This document shows positions 1-7,381 of a DNA stretch of 22,278 nucleotides, piece by piece. Origin of the DNA: JABEVB01 sp049965775. GTDB lineage: Bacteria; Planctomycetota; Phycisphaerae; WQYP01. The stretch spans positions 1 to 22,278 of the forward strand of contig JBMFVX010000042.1 in NCBI GenBank assembly GCA_049965775.1, given 5' to 3'. A program made the translations under genes and the position numbers. The notes under the pieces were generated by a model, which was not told the DNA's origin, did not search any database, and worked only from the letters and a program-made list of their open reading frames with translations. Position 1 is the first letter of the stretch, and each line of letters opens with the position of its first letter.

Positions 1-1147
1 CATGCAGGCCGGTATAGGCCGCTTCGCCGATGGCATAAAGCCGTTCAATGCTGGTGCGTCCCAACAAGTCGGTCGCAACGCCACCCACCATGTAATGAGC
101 GCTCGGGTGCACGGGTATGGGCTGCTTGGCCGGGTTGATGCCAAAGCTCTGGCACATGTCGTAAATGCCCGGAAAGCGATGCTTAAACGCGTCCTCCGAC
201 ATGTGCCGCGCATCTAAAAACACATGCGTGGTGTTGGTTTTTACCATCTGCTTGAGAATACTCCGCGAGACAATGTCGCGTGGGGCCAATTCGCCATCAG
301 GATGATAATCTTTCATAAACCGATAGCCGTTGCGGTCTATCAGCGTCGCCCCTTCGCCGCGCACCGCTTCGCTTACCAAGGCGCGCGTGGCGCCGGCAAT
401 GTAGATCGTCGTCGGATGAAACTGCACCATCTCCATGTCGCGAACAATGGCCCCGGCCCGCCAACTCATAGCGTGGCCGTCAGCGGTGGCAATCAGCGGA
501 TTGGTGGTTTCGCGGTAAACGGCTCCGGCTCCGCCGCTGGCCAGCAGCGTGCACGGCGCAAAAATCATGAACAATCCGCGGTCTTTTCGCCAGGCCGTTA
601 CACCCGCGCATCGCCCCTCGATGGTAACGACATCAAGCACAAACGTATGCTCAAGGATGGATATTTGTTCCATCCGCCGGGCCACCGCCGAGAGGCAGTT
701 GGCCAGTTCGCGCCCGGTGGCGTCGCCCAGCGCATGAACAATGCGCGCGTAGCTGTGGCCCCCCTCACGTGCAAACGAAAGTCGCCCATCGGTTTCGCGG
801 TCAAAGTTCGCACCCCAGCGGATCAGTTCTTCTATGCGGGCCGGGCCTTCACGCACCACTGTTTCGATGGCCGCGCGGTCGCCAAGGCCGCAGGCGGTTT
901 TGAGCGTATCGGCTATATGGCTTTCAAAGCTGTCGGGCGGCTGCATCACGCTGGCAATGCCGCCCTGCGCCCAATAAGTGTTTGATTCAGAAAGTTGCTG
1001 CTTAGACACCAGCAGCACATCGGCCCCACCCTCCGCCGCCGCAATCGCCGCGCGCAGGCCGGCAACTCCGCCGCCGATTACCAAAACATCGGTAACGACG
1101 TGCGGCAGGCGATGCGCCTTAAACGGACATAAATATCGTCGAATCAC
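1..1147 (-). CDS. nadB: L-aspartate oxidase, C-terminus cut by window edge
   Basis: This flavoenzyme oxidises L-aspartate to iminoaspartate, the first step of de novo NAD synthesis, in the cytoplasm. The window holds the first 382 or so codons of a family usually 510-540 residues long, so the C-terminal helical domain lies beyond position 1. The FAD-binding Rossmann motif GGGVAG is at residues 25-30. The substrate-side motif REGGHSYARIVHALGD follows, then the catalytic-arginine segment ELAPRDIVSRSI, and the HPSAHYMVGGV segment carrying the conserved active-site histidine. The start is a GTG at 1145-1147; the nearest in-frame stop upstream is seven codons earlier and no ATG lies between. The ribosome binding site is weak (GGA about 12 bases upstream). 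The fumarate reductase/succinate dehydrogenase flavoprotein family is related, but the motif set and the N-terminal RRYL...TDVLVIGGG pattern favour NadB. Confidence 0.92.
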   Translation of the reverse strand, partial: MIRRYLCPFKAHRLPHVVTDVLVIGGGVAGLRAAIAAAEGGADVLLVSKQQLSESNTYWAQGGIASVMQPPDSFESHIADTLKTACGLGDRAAIETVVREGPARIEELIRWGANFDRETDGRLSFAREGGHSYARIVHALGDATGRELANCLSAVARRMEQISILEHTFVLDVVTIEGRCAGVTAWRKDRGLFMIFAPCTLLASGGAGAVYRETTNPLIATADGHAMSWRAGAIVRDMEMVQFHPTTIYIAGATRALVSEAVRGEGATLIDRNGYRFMKDYHPDGELAPRDIVSRSILKQMVKTNTTHVFLDARHMSEDAFKHRFPGIYDMCQSFGINPAKQPIPVHPSAHYMVGGVATDLLGRTSIERLYAIGEAAYTGLH

Positions 1148-1271
1148 AACCGCAATTCCGTATCAACTCAAACAGGCACACCGCACTATCGCACCGCGCA
1201 TCCACCGGAAGGCCCCCGCCCATAGCCAGCCCGCAGGCGCACAAGCCTTGCCACGGCAGACCCATCTGAGG

Positions 1272-1727
1272 TCAGTGCTTTTTTGCAACCGTCTTTGCCT
1301 GGGCCGATTTTGGATACATGCCCAGCAGCAGGTTTTTAAGCCGCTGACCACCAGCCGGGTCTTTGAGTTCGTTGGTCTCCAAATTGGCCGCCGCGAGCAA
1401 AGCGGCCGGAGCCATCGGGTCGTCGGGGTAGGTAAACGGCAACCGCAAATAGGCTAACGCAGCGCGGGCATACATTTTTTCGCCGGTAAACGCCTGTGCC
1501 TCAATAAAATAAAGCTGTGCGGCAATGGCATCCGGACTCGACGGCAGCGTGGCCTGCACCGCCTTAATAGCCTGGGCGAAGTGGCCGGCCTGCACCGCTT
1601 TTTGCAGCGATGCCACGCTGGCATCCGCGCGGCATACGCCCTGCCAGGCCAATGCCATCAGCAACGCCATCATCACCAAAATGCCGCCGCTCAACTTGCC
1701 CATCAGCCTTGAAATACCGCTTTGCAT
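1272..1727 (-). CDS. Small exported helical-repeat (TPR-like) protein
   Basis: This is a 151-residue protein of unknown function. The ATG at 1727 is chosen because AAGGAG sits about six bases upstream; an in-frame extension further upstream lacks such a site. Residues 8-33 form a Met/Leu/Ala-rich hydrophobic stretch ending near Cys-Arg-Ala-Asp, consistent with a Sec signal peptide; I see no good lipobox. The mature part consists of Ala-rich amphipathic helices (AVQAGHFAQAIKAVQATL, then RAALAYLRLPFTYPDDP) resembling the tetratricopeptide-like repeats of envelope proteins such as YbgF/CpoB, but it is too short and diverged to assign. It lies between pyrB and nadB on the same strand, 80 bases after pyrB, with its own possible promoter. 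A periplasmic location is inference. Confidence 0.72.
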   Translation of the reverse strand: MQSGISRLMGKLSGGILVMMALLMALAWQGVCRADASVASLQKAVQAGHFAQAIKAVQATLPSSPDAIAAQLYFIEAQAFTGEKMYARAALAYLRLPFTYPDDPMAPAALLAAANLETNELKDPAGGQRLKNLLLGMYPKSAQAKTVAKKH

Positions 1728-1801
1728 CCAACACTCCTTGTGCAAAACCCTTGTACGTACGACCGGCCCGCCCTTGGCGCGGCCAGCCAATGCTGTCAGA
1801 G

Positions 1802-1810
1802 ATTATATCA
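1802..1810 (-). promoter_or_regulatory. Candidate extended -10 promoter for the exported protein
   Basis: The minus strand reads TGATATAAT here: a perfect TATAAT (1802-1807) preceded by the TGn of an extended -10 element. It overlaps the pyrB stop codon and lies about 75 bases upstream of the ATG at 1727. I see no convincing -35 box, which extended -10 promoters can lack. This would let the small exported protein be transcribed independently of pyrRB. Confidence 0.4.
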
Positions 1811-2800
1811 TCTGCGGCGCAGCGAGCTTACACCAATACACAGGTACAGCACAGCCATGCGCACCGCCAGCCCATTGCTTACCTGCCGCAAAATAGCGCT
1901 TGCCGGTCCATCGGCTACGGGCGATGTAATCTCCAGGCCGCGGTTCATCGGGCCGGGATGCAGCACCAGTACGTCAGGCCGGCACAACTTAAGACGCCGC
2001 TCATCAAGGCCGAAATAGCGGCTGTATTCGCGCACGCTCGGAAAGGCCGCGGAGGTAATGCGTTCAAACTGCACGCGTAGCATGTTAACCACATCCACCG
2101 TGGGCAGCACCGCGTCAAAATCGCTGCTGACCTTTACGCCCAGCCGCGAAAATGAATCGGGGCATAACGTACTCGGCCCCACCAGCGTAATTTTGGCGCC
2201 CAGCTTGCTAAGCGCCCAAATATTGCTGCGGGCCACGCGCGAATGCATCACATCGCCCACAATGGCAACGTGCAGATCAGACATCGCCTTGCCGCGGAGC
2301 GCAAACGTTTCACGAATGGTGTAAAGGTCCAGCAGGCCCTGCGTGGGATGTTCGTGGCTGCCATCGCCGGCATTAATAACGCTGCACTCCACAAGCTGCG
2401 ACAATAAATTCGGGGCGCCGCTGCTGCGATGGCGTATTACAATGGCATCCACGCCCATGGCCACAAGGTTGCGGGCGGTGTCGCGCAGCGTTTCGCCCTT
2501 GCTTACCGAACTCGTCGAAACCGAAAAATCAACAATGTCGGCGCTCATGCGCTCGGCCGCAAGTTTGAAGCTCGTGCGCGTACGCGTGGAATCTTCAAAA
2601 AACAGGTTCACCACAACTTTGCCGCGCAGAGCCGGCACCTTTTTAATGCTGCGGGTAGACACCTCTTTAAGTGCCCGCGCCGTATCAAGAATAATATTGA
2701 TTTCCGAGGCGTTTAATTCTTCAATCGTCAGCAAATTGCCGCGCGTCCATTGCTGCGACTGCGGCACGGCAATTTCAGTTAATGTATCGGAAGGGTTCAT
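1808..2800 (-). CDS. pyrB: Aspartate carbamoyltransferase catalytic subunit
   Basis: The product joins carbamoyl phosphate and aspartate to make N-carbamoyl-aspartate, the committed step of pyrimidine synthesis, in the cytoplasm. It has 330 residues, slightly longer than the usual 300-310 because of an N-terminal extension of about 20 residues. The carbamoyl-phosphate motif STRTRTSF is at 71-78, the HPTQ motif at 151-154, and the aspartate-side HPGPMNRG motif at 281-288; all catalytic signatures look intact. The ATG at 2800 overlaps the stop codon of pyrR by four bases (ATGA), indicating translational coupling and one operon. No pyrI regulatory subunit gene and no pyrC dihydroorotase gene follows; the next gene is an unrelated exported protein. 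Confidence 0.97.
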   Translation of the reverse strand: MNPSDTLTEIAVPQSQQWTRGNLLTIEELNASEINIILDTARALKEVSTRSIKKVPALRGKVVVNLFFEDSTRTRTSFKLAAERMSADIVDFSVSTSSVSKGETLRDTARNLVAMGVDAIVIRHRSSGAPNLLSQLVECSVINAGDGSHEHPTQGLLDLYTIRETFALRGKAMSDLHVAIVGDVMHSRVARSNIWALSKLGAKITLVGPSTLCPDSFSRLGVKVSSDFDAVLPTVDVVNMLRVQFERITSAAFPSVREYSRYFGLDERRLKLCRPDVLVLHPGPMNRGLEITSPVADGPASAILRQVSNGLAVRMAVLYLCIGVSSLRRR

Positions 2801-3354
2801 GCAGCACCTCCCGTAACGGGTTCTTCCACGTATGCGGCATCTTCGCAGTCGGTTGGCGCAAGCAATATGCGCACGCGCGAATCGTCGCCAACGGCCATGG
2901 CCCGGCCCACAAAATCCGCGCTGATCGGGTATTCCCGCCCCCGCCTGTCCACCAGCACCGCCAGGTAAATACGCTTCGGCCGGCCAAAATCCACCAGCGC
3001 GTCCAGCGCGGCCCGCACGCTGCGGCCCGTATGCAGCACATCATCCACAAGCAGCACAATACGGTCATCTATGCGAAAGCTCATTTCGGTGCCGATGGGA
3101 ATAATGATATTGCGTTGCCCCATGATATCGTCGCGATACATGGTGATGTCCAATGCCCCCACCGGCACCGCAAAGCTAAGCGATTTCTGCAGAATGCCCG
3201 CCAGCCGCTGGGCAATAATCTCGCCACGTCGCCGAATGCCAACAAGCGCTACCCGACCAGGGCCGGCGCCGGCAATTGCGCTCGCGGCCAGCATCTGCCG
3301 GGCAAGGCCGTCTATGAGCTGGGCGATATCATCAGCGGCAAGAACCTTCTGCAT
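2797..3354 (-). CDS. pyrR: PyrR bifunctional pyr operon regulator / uracil phosphoribosyltransferase
   Basis: PyrR is a phosphoribosyltransferase-fold protein that can bind pyr mRNA and attenuate it in response to UMP, and often has weak uracil phosphoribosyltransferase activity. The protein has 185 residues, the normal size. The PRPP-binding loop VLLVDDVLHTGRS spans roughly residues 100-112, and the DITMYRDD segment at 69-76 is typical of PyrR. The C-terminal hood segment is present. The ATG at 3354 gives the expected family N-terminus, though no clear Shine-Dalgarno sequence precedes it. The stop codon overlaps the pyrB start. In the 154-base upstream leader I do not recognise the Firmicutes PyrR-binding hairpin, so whether it regulates by attenuation here is open. 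Assignment of the family is secure. Confidence 0.95.
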   Translation of the reverse strand: MQKVLAADDIAQLIDGLARQMLAASAIAGAGPGRVALVGIRRRGEIIAQRLAGILQKSLSFAVPVGALDITMYRDDIMGQRNIIIPIGTEMSFRIDDRIVLLVDDVLHTGRSVRAALDALVDFGRPKRIYLAVLVDRRGREYPISADFVGRAMAVGDDSRVRILLAPTDCEDAAYVEEPVTGGAA

Positions 3355-3508
3355 GGCACAAAGGTTAATCGCCTATCGCCGCCGCGACAAGCGCCAGGCC
3401 AGCGTCAAACCGGCCCGATGGCCCCTCTGCCGCCTCAGCAGCCAACACACCCGCTACGAGCCTTCATCGTGCCCGCAAATTACCGCAGGTAGGGCCAACA
3501 CGCCGGCC

Positions 3509-4198
3509 TTACCACGCATGTTCATGACGTTTGTGATAATGATGGTGATAGCTGAACCGCGATTGGTCAGGCAGCACAAGCCCCGGCGTATACGCCAAAC
3601 TTGTTTGCCAATGGTACGCAAAGTTTTTGTCATACCGGCCAAACAGCGCCGGCACATTATGAATGACCAGCATGTTTTCGGCATTGTATTTTTCAGCCGC
3701 CACGCTGAAGTTAAAGCTGCCGGTAACAATGGTCTTGCCATCAATCAGCATCACTTTGTTGTGCGCAATAAGGTAACGATACTCAATATGTGTGGGAATG
3801 CCGGCGTTGTAAAACGCCTCCAGCGCCGGCGACACCGTGGGCTTAAACCCGCCCGTTCGGTAATTGCGACGCTCCAAATGCGAGCGATCTAAAATAATCT
3901 GCACCGCCACGCCGCGCTGGTGGGCGCTGATCAACGCATTTTCAAGCGGGCGGCTGGTAAACGAATAAGCCTGCACATCAACGCTTTTTTCGGCATGGTC
4001 AATCAAACTGACCAACGCATCGGTCGCGCCGCCATTGGGAGAAAAATAAACCTGAAAACCACTTTGCCCATTGGCCAGCGCCACCGGCGAAGCATTTTGT
4101 CGCGAACCAAGCCAAAAGCCGGCCGCCAAAGCCGCAAGCACCAGCAAAAACACCCAGGGACTGGCCGATGAAGCTCGCTGTATTCGCTGTGCTGCCAT
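3509..4198 (-). CDS. Phospholipase D-like endonuclease, single HKD motif, membrane-anchored or exported
   Basis: This is a 229-residue protein of the Nuc/EndA-like branch of the phospholipase D superfamily. Residues 15-32 form a hydrophobic segment (signal anchor or signal peptide), placing the enzyme outside the cytoplasm. One complete HKD motif is visible: H146, K148, D153, then G160-S161 and N163. Single-HKD members work as homodimers and usually cleave DNA without sequence specificity. The C-terminus is unusually rich in histidine (HHHYHKRHEH at 218-227). I chose the ATG at 4198 because GGGG lies just upstream; an in-frame ATG at 4216 would add six residues but has no ribosome site. It lies upstream of pyrR on the same strand, 154 bases away, with no evident functional link. 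Phospholipid hydrolysis is a less likely alternative. Confidence 0.85.
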   Translation of the reverse strand: MAAQRIQRASSASPWVFLLVLAALAAGFWLGSRQNASPVALANGQSGFQVYFSPNGGATDALVSLIDHAEKSVDVQAYSFTSRPLENALISAHQRGVAVQIILDRSHLERRNYRTGGFKPTVSPALEAFYNAGIPTHIEYRYLIAHNKVMLIDGKTIVTGSFNFSVAAEKYNAENMLVIHNVPALFGRYDKNFAYHWQTSLAYTPGLVLPDQSRFSYHHHYHKRHEHAW

Positions 4199-4303
4199 GC
4201 AACCCCAACGTGCCAATGGGTGTTGGACCGCGCCAACGCTGGCCCGTCATGCCGACGTTGCCATCGGCTTCATCCATAGAATATGCCGTTACTGCAGGTT
4301 AGG

Positions 4304-4612
4304 TTATTTCTTGCCCTTGGCGGCTGGAGCCGCAGCGGCAGCCTTGGCCGCAGGAGCCGCAGCCGCTTTGCCCGCCGGGGCAGCCGCAGCGCCCGGAGCT
4401 GCTGCCGTGGCCCCTTCAGCCGCTTCCGCCTTGGCGGGCTTCTTGCCGGCGCTTGCTTTGCGATGCGCCACCTTCACCAGGCCAAAAACCGCAGGCGAAT
4501 CTTCATGCCATTTTTCGTTGTCTTCAAGAACGGAAATGCGTTCCGAACGCTTCAAAACGTTGCGATGACGTTCCAGCGTGCTTTTACCCTTGAGGCTGCG
4601 ATCCAAAGACAT
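4304..4612 (-). CDS. PVC-superphylum signature small basic protein with Ala/Pro/Lys-rich tail
   Basis: The first 52 residues match the small basic protein family found across Planctomycetes, Verrucomicrobia and Chlamydiae (TIGR04137, also described as the PVC signature protein): MSLDRSLK, then RHRNVLKRSERI, then GLVKVAHRK. In the family these conserved blocks form nearly the whole protein and a nucleic-acid or ribosome-linked role has been suggested from similarity to ribosomal protein L30. Here a tail of about 50 residues made almost only of Ala, Pro, Lys and Gly follows (residues 53-102), resembling the tails of histone-H1-like proteins. The ATG at 4612 has a strong GGAG seven bases upstream, and a candidate promoter lies about 72 bases upstream. 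The gene is transcribed alone or with the nuclease gene downstream. Confidence 0.88.
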   Translation of the reverse strand: MSLDRSLKGKSTLERHRNVLKRSERISVLEDNEKWHEDSPAVFGLVKVAHRKASAGKKPAKAEAAEGATAAAPGAAAAPAGKAAAAPAAKAAAAAPAAKGKK

Positions 4613-4684
4613 ATTTGTACTCCGCTAAGCTTTTATCCAGGACCGCCCAAAAACCGGCTTCGGCCCAAAGCGTCAAAGCCAAGT

Positions 4685-4713
4685 AATGTACCCTATTAAC
4701 CCAATAATCTCAA
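4685..4713 (-). promoter_or_regulatory. Candidate sigma70-type promoter for the small basic protein
   Basis: Read on the minus strand there is TTGAGA (4708-4713), a 17-base spacer and TACATT (4685-4690). The -35 box matches consensus at five of six positions and the -10 box at four of six, with ideal spacing, about 72 bases before the ATG at 4612. The leader between them has no open reading frame of note. Confidence 0.45.
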
Positions 4714-4816
4714 CAAACCACCAAACACCCGCAAACGCGGAAAAACGGCAGGTTTACCACGGCGTGCTCCCTCCCAGTATTGCAGCCCGTCGGACACGCG
4801 CCTATTCGCTCGCCAT

Positions 4817-5269
4817 TTATTCCGACGCCGGCGGCGCCGTATGCTGCGGCCGTGCGCCGGCCGGCAAGGGCGGCGCTTCCACCCCGGCCTTGGGCAGCGT
4901 GCCCGCGAGTTCCTGCCGCCAGTGAGCAACATCGCCGGCCGGGCCGTAGCAGTACAGCATTTTCAGCGGCGTCGAACCCACATTGCTAAGCTGATGAAAT
5001 ACCCCCGGCGGAATATACACCGCCTGGCCCGTTTTCAACGCCTGACGCTGCGTCCCCAGGCACATTTCGCCATCGCCTTCAATCACAAAGTAAACTTCTT
5101 CCTGCTCCTGATTATGCCACGGCACTTGCCCGCCATTGGGTTCCAGCGTCACAAAGCCCATAGCAAAGTTCTTTGCCTGAATCGGCGACGCCCCACCCAC
5201 CAGGTTTTGTGTACGCCGCCGCGCCGGATAGGTTCGACCCGCTATTGAAGCTAAATCAGCAATAATCAT
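4817..5269 (-). CDS. Small single-domain cupin protein
   Basis: This is a 150-residue protein with one cupin beta-barrel. Cupin motif 1 is at about residues 46-65 (WHNQEQEEVYFVIEG, with H52 and E58) and motif 2 at about 81-95 (GQAVYIPPGVFHQL, with H92). The usual second metal-binding histidine of motif 1 is a glutamine (Q54), so metal binding may be altered. The barrel is followed by a Pro/Ala-rich tail from residue 130. The start at 5269 is supported by AAGGA eight bases upstream; a longer in-frame reading begins with sequence unlike a protein family. Such cupins can be sugar-phosphate isomerases, dioxygenases or ligand sensors, and the sequence does not decide among these. It lies downstream of tRNA-Lys on the same strand and may share its transcript. 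Confidence 0.83.
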   Translation of the reverse strand: MIIADLASIAGRTYPARRRTQNLVGGASPIQAKNFAMGFVTLEPNGGQVPWHNQEQEEVYFVIEGDGEMCLGTQRQALKTGQAVYIPPGVFHQLSNVGSTPLKMLYCYGPAGDVAHWRQELAGTLPKAGVEAPPLPAGARPQHTAPPASE

Positions 5270-5428
5270 TTTAATGATCCTTGTCCTTACCTTATTGCTC
5301 AACACAACCGCCCGAAGGCCCAAACAGACTATCAACCAATGTAAGGGGCTTCGCCAAGCAACACGAGCGTCATGCCAGCGCAGCCGCATTAAACATGCAG
5401 AAAGCCGTACCTTACTTAAAAACAAAAA

Positions 5429-5501
<73 letters not shown>

Positions 5502-5516
5502 CCGCGAACTCGTTAG

Positions 5517-5544
5517 ATTTTACGGCTATAATTGCACAGGTCAA
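5517..5544 (-). promoter_or_regulatory. Promoter of tRNA-Lys
   Basis: On the minus strand TTGACC (5539-5544) is followed by a 16-base spacer and TAAAAT (5517-5522). Both boxes match the sigma70 consensus at five of six positions, and the -10 box ends 15 bases before the mature tRNA 5' end, as expected for a stable-RNA gene with a short leader. Confidence 0.7.
5527..5532 (+). promoter_or_regulatory. Candidate -10 box for the VOC protein gene
   Basis: A perfect TATAAT reads on the plus strand inside the spacer of the opposing tRNA-Lys promoter. No good -35 box is seen 16-18 bases upstream. If used, transcription would start near 5538-5540 and leave a leader of about 100 bases before the ATG at 5638. 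Confidence 0.3.
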
Positions 5545-5637
5545 GCTGGCGGAAATATGCGATTGCCTGTCGGCTTGAACACTTGTAAGCACGCCGGTGG
5601 GCGTGCCAGCGGGCAACGCTCAAAAAAAGGGCCGTAC

Positions 5638-6180
5638 ATGCGCGACAACGATATCAACCTTATGATGGGCCGCGACACCAGCCTCGCCGCTTCTGATGGC
5701 ATCGTCGGCGCAAAGCCCAAGCGGCGGATCCAACCACGTTCCATAATTGCCATTGACACTGTGCATCTCAATCGCGGCTCGGCCACCGCCGCTGAAGTAA
5801 CCGAGTTGGTAGTCAACTGCCTCGGCCTGCAACCCGCCAAACCATCAACTCCATCAGATGAACAAACGCTCACCTACCGGCTGGATCGCATCTGTGTTGA
5901 AATCACCAATCTGCGGCCCATGTTCAGCCCGCCGCCCCCGGAGTTTGCGTCCACCTGCATTGCTGGTTCGACTTTGGCTTCGCATCGCGACTTTTTTGAC
6001 CGCAGCCTTTTCGGCCATCTCATGCTCTGTATCACCGATTTCGACGATGCCATGGCAACGCTACGCGCCTGGCGGCATCGGCCCGAAATCTATCACCAAG
6101 ACATGGGCCTGTGCCGCGGCGCGGTCTTTCGCGATTCCATGGGCAATTTTATTCATCTAATCGAGACGCGGCCGTTGTAA
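5638..6180 (+). CDS. VOC (glyoxalase/bleomycin-resistance) superfamily protein
   Basis: This is a 180-residue protein that appears to hold one vicinal-oxygen-chelate domain. The first beta-alpha-beta unit starts at about residue 37 (IAIDTVHLN), and the second at about 126 (GHLMLCITDFDDAMATLRAW). The end, FRDSMGNFIHLIE at 164-176, is the classic terminal strand of the fold. H43, H127 and E176 are possible metal ligands, but the two halves are uneven, with a disordered-looking insert at about 95-120 (Pro-rich), so catalysis cannot be assumed. The ATG at 5638 has AAAGGG six bases upstream; an in-frame ATG at 5557 would add 27 low-quality residues. The last 32 bases overlap the end of queG on the opposite strand. 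Substrate is unknown. Confidence 0.68.
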   Translation: MRDNDINLMMGRDTSLAASDGIVGAKPKRRIQPRSIIAIDTVHLNRGSATAAEVTELVVNCLGLQPAKPSTPSDEQTLTYRLDRICVEITNLRPMFSPPPPEFASTCIAGSTLASHRDFFDRSLFGHLMLCITDFDDAMATLRAWRHRPEIYHQDMGLCRGAVFRDSMGNFIHLIETRPL

Positions 6181-7381
6181 CAGCCGGCGGATAATCGCCC
6201 TGATGAACAATTTTCACATTACGCTGCCACATCGCGAGTTTGGCCCGGCGATAGGCCTTGCCGCGCGTGGATCTGTCCCACTCGGCCTGGTCCCATTGCA
6301 CAATTGCCGCCGGTTCAAACCTCGGCGGCCCGGCTTTAAAGCCTGCCTCGCGCGTCACAAGTGGCCGGCGATTGTAAGGACAAACATCCTGGCAAATATC
6401 GCAGCCCACCAGATAGCCCGCCCGCTGCATGGCCCCGTGCAGTTCCGTCGGTATCTCACCGCGGTTTTCAAGCGTTTGATAGCTTATACACTTAAGCGCA
6501 TCGAGTTTATATGGCGTAAGAGCCTGGGTTGGGCACGCATCTATGCAGCGCGTGCATGTGCCGCAGTGATCGCGTTCGGGCATGTCCGGCTCCAACGGCA
6601 GGTCGGTAATAATTTCGCCCAGCACAAACCAACTGCCATGCCGCGGATTAACCAGCAGCGTATTTTTGCCAATCCAGCCGAGGCCCGCCGCATGCGCCAG
6701 GTCGCGTTCTTGCAGCGGTGCGGTATCCACACAAACCTTGGCCAAAAAATCTTTCTGCAGCAATTCACCTATGGCCCGCACCAGCTTGTTCATCAATCCT
6801 TTGAGCACACGATGGTAATCTCGTCCCCAGGCGTAGCGAGCCACCGGCGACGCCGCGCCCCTGTGCGTGCCAGGCGCATGTACCTCCTTCGCGGAGGAGT
6901 GCTCCAGCCCGCCCCCTGCCCCATCGCCTGCGTCTGGGCAAAAGTAAGACACCCCCAAGCAAATAATGCTCTTAGCCCATGGAAATGCCGCACGAGAATC
7001 CAGCCGTTGCCGCAAGGTGTCGGCCAGGTATTGCATTTGACCATGGCCGCCGGCCGCAATCATTTGACTGTATTGCTCCGGGTGCGCAATCGGCCCGGGC
7101 AGAGCGATGCCCATCAAGTCAAAACCGGCATCGCGCGCCAGCATCAGTACCTGCCGGCGCAATGCTTCCGCAAGATGGCCCTGGCCGTCGGGCCAGGGGC
7201 CACGGCCGTTGGGCGCTGTCGCGTCATTTTTTTCGATCAGTTGCGTCGGCGCCTGCCTAAAGGTGGGTTCACGATCGCCCCGCGCCACAGACGATGTAAG
7301 CGGAGTGGGTGCAGCAGAAAACCTCGGCACCGCGGCGGGCGCAGCCATCGCAGCCGCATCTTTGCCGGTTGGCGGCGTCAT
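6149..7381 (-). CDS. queG: Epoxyqueuosine reductase
   Basis: The product carries out the last step of queuosine synthesis, reducing epoxyqueuosine in the wobble position of certain tRNAs, using cobalamin and two 4Fe-4S clusters. Over 410 residues I see the N-terminal DUF1730-type domain, the catalytic-aspartate segment VDTAPLQERDLAHAAGLGWIG (D219), the ferredoxin motif CGTCTRCIDACPT (C273, C276, C279, C283) and the second set at C327, C330, C334 with C298 nearby. The first 65 or so residues form a Pro/Ala-rich extension not usual in the family. The ATG at 7381 overlaps the stop of the upstream membrane protein by four bases, which supports this start; Met12 is an alternative. The 3' end overlaps the convergent VOC gene by 32 bases. 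Confidence 0.96.
   Translation of the reverse strand: MTPPTGKDAAAMAAPAAVPRFSAAPTPLTSSVARGDREPTFRQAPTQLIEKNDATAPNGRGPWPDGQGHLAEALRRQVLMLARDAGFDLMGIALPGPIAHPEQYSQMIAAGGHGQMQYLADTLRQRLDSRAAFPWAKSIICLGVSYFCPDAGDGAGGGLEHSSAKEVHAPGTHRGAASPVARYAWGRDYHRVLKGLMNKLVRAIGELLQKDFLAKVCVDTAPLQERDLAHAAGLGWIGKNTLLVNPRHGSWFVLGEIITDLPLEPDMPERDHCGTCTRCIDACPTQALTPYKLDALKCISYQTLENRGEIPTELHGAMQRAGYLVGCDICQDVCPYNRRPLVTREAGFKAGPPRFEPAAIVQWDQAEWDRSTRGKAYRRAKLAMWQRNVKIVHQGDYPPAVTTAASRLDE

Noticed and set aside
224..985. Plus-strand open frame of about 250 codons at the left end
   Set aside because: It is antisense to nadB, whose minus-strand frame carries all the expected motifs.
3435..3467. Ten-codon minus-strand reading frame (ATG to TGA) in the pyrR leader, a possible leader peptide
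   Set aside because: It has only a weak ribosome site, no run of regulatory codons and no terminator hairpin after it; such short frames are common by chance.
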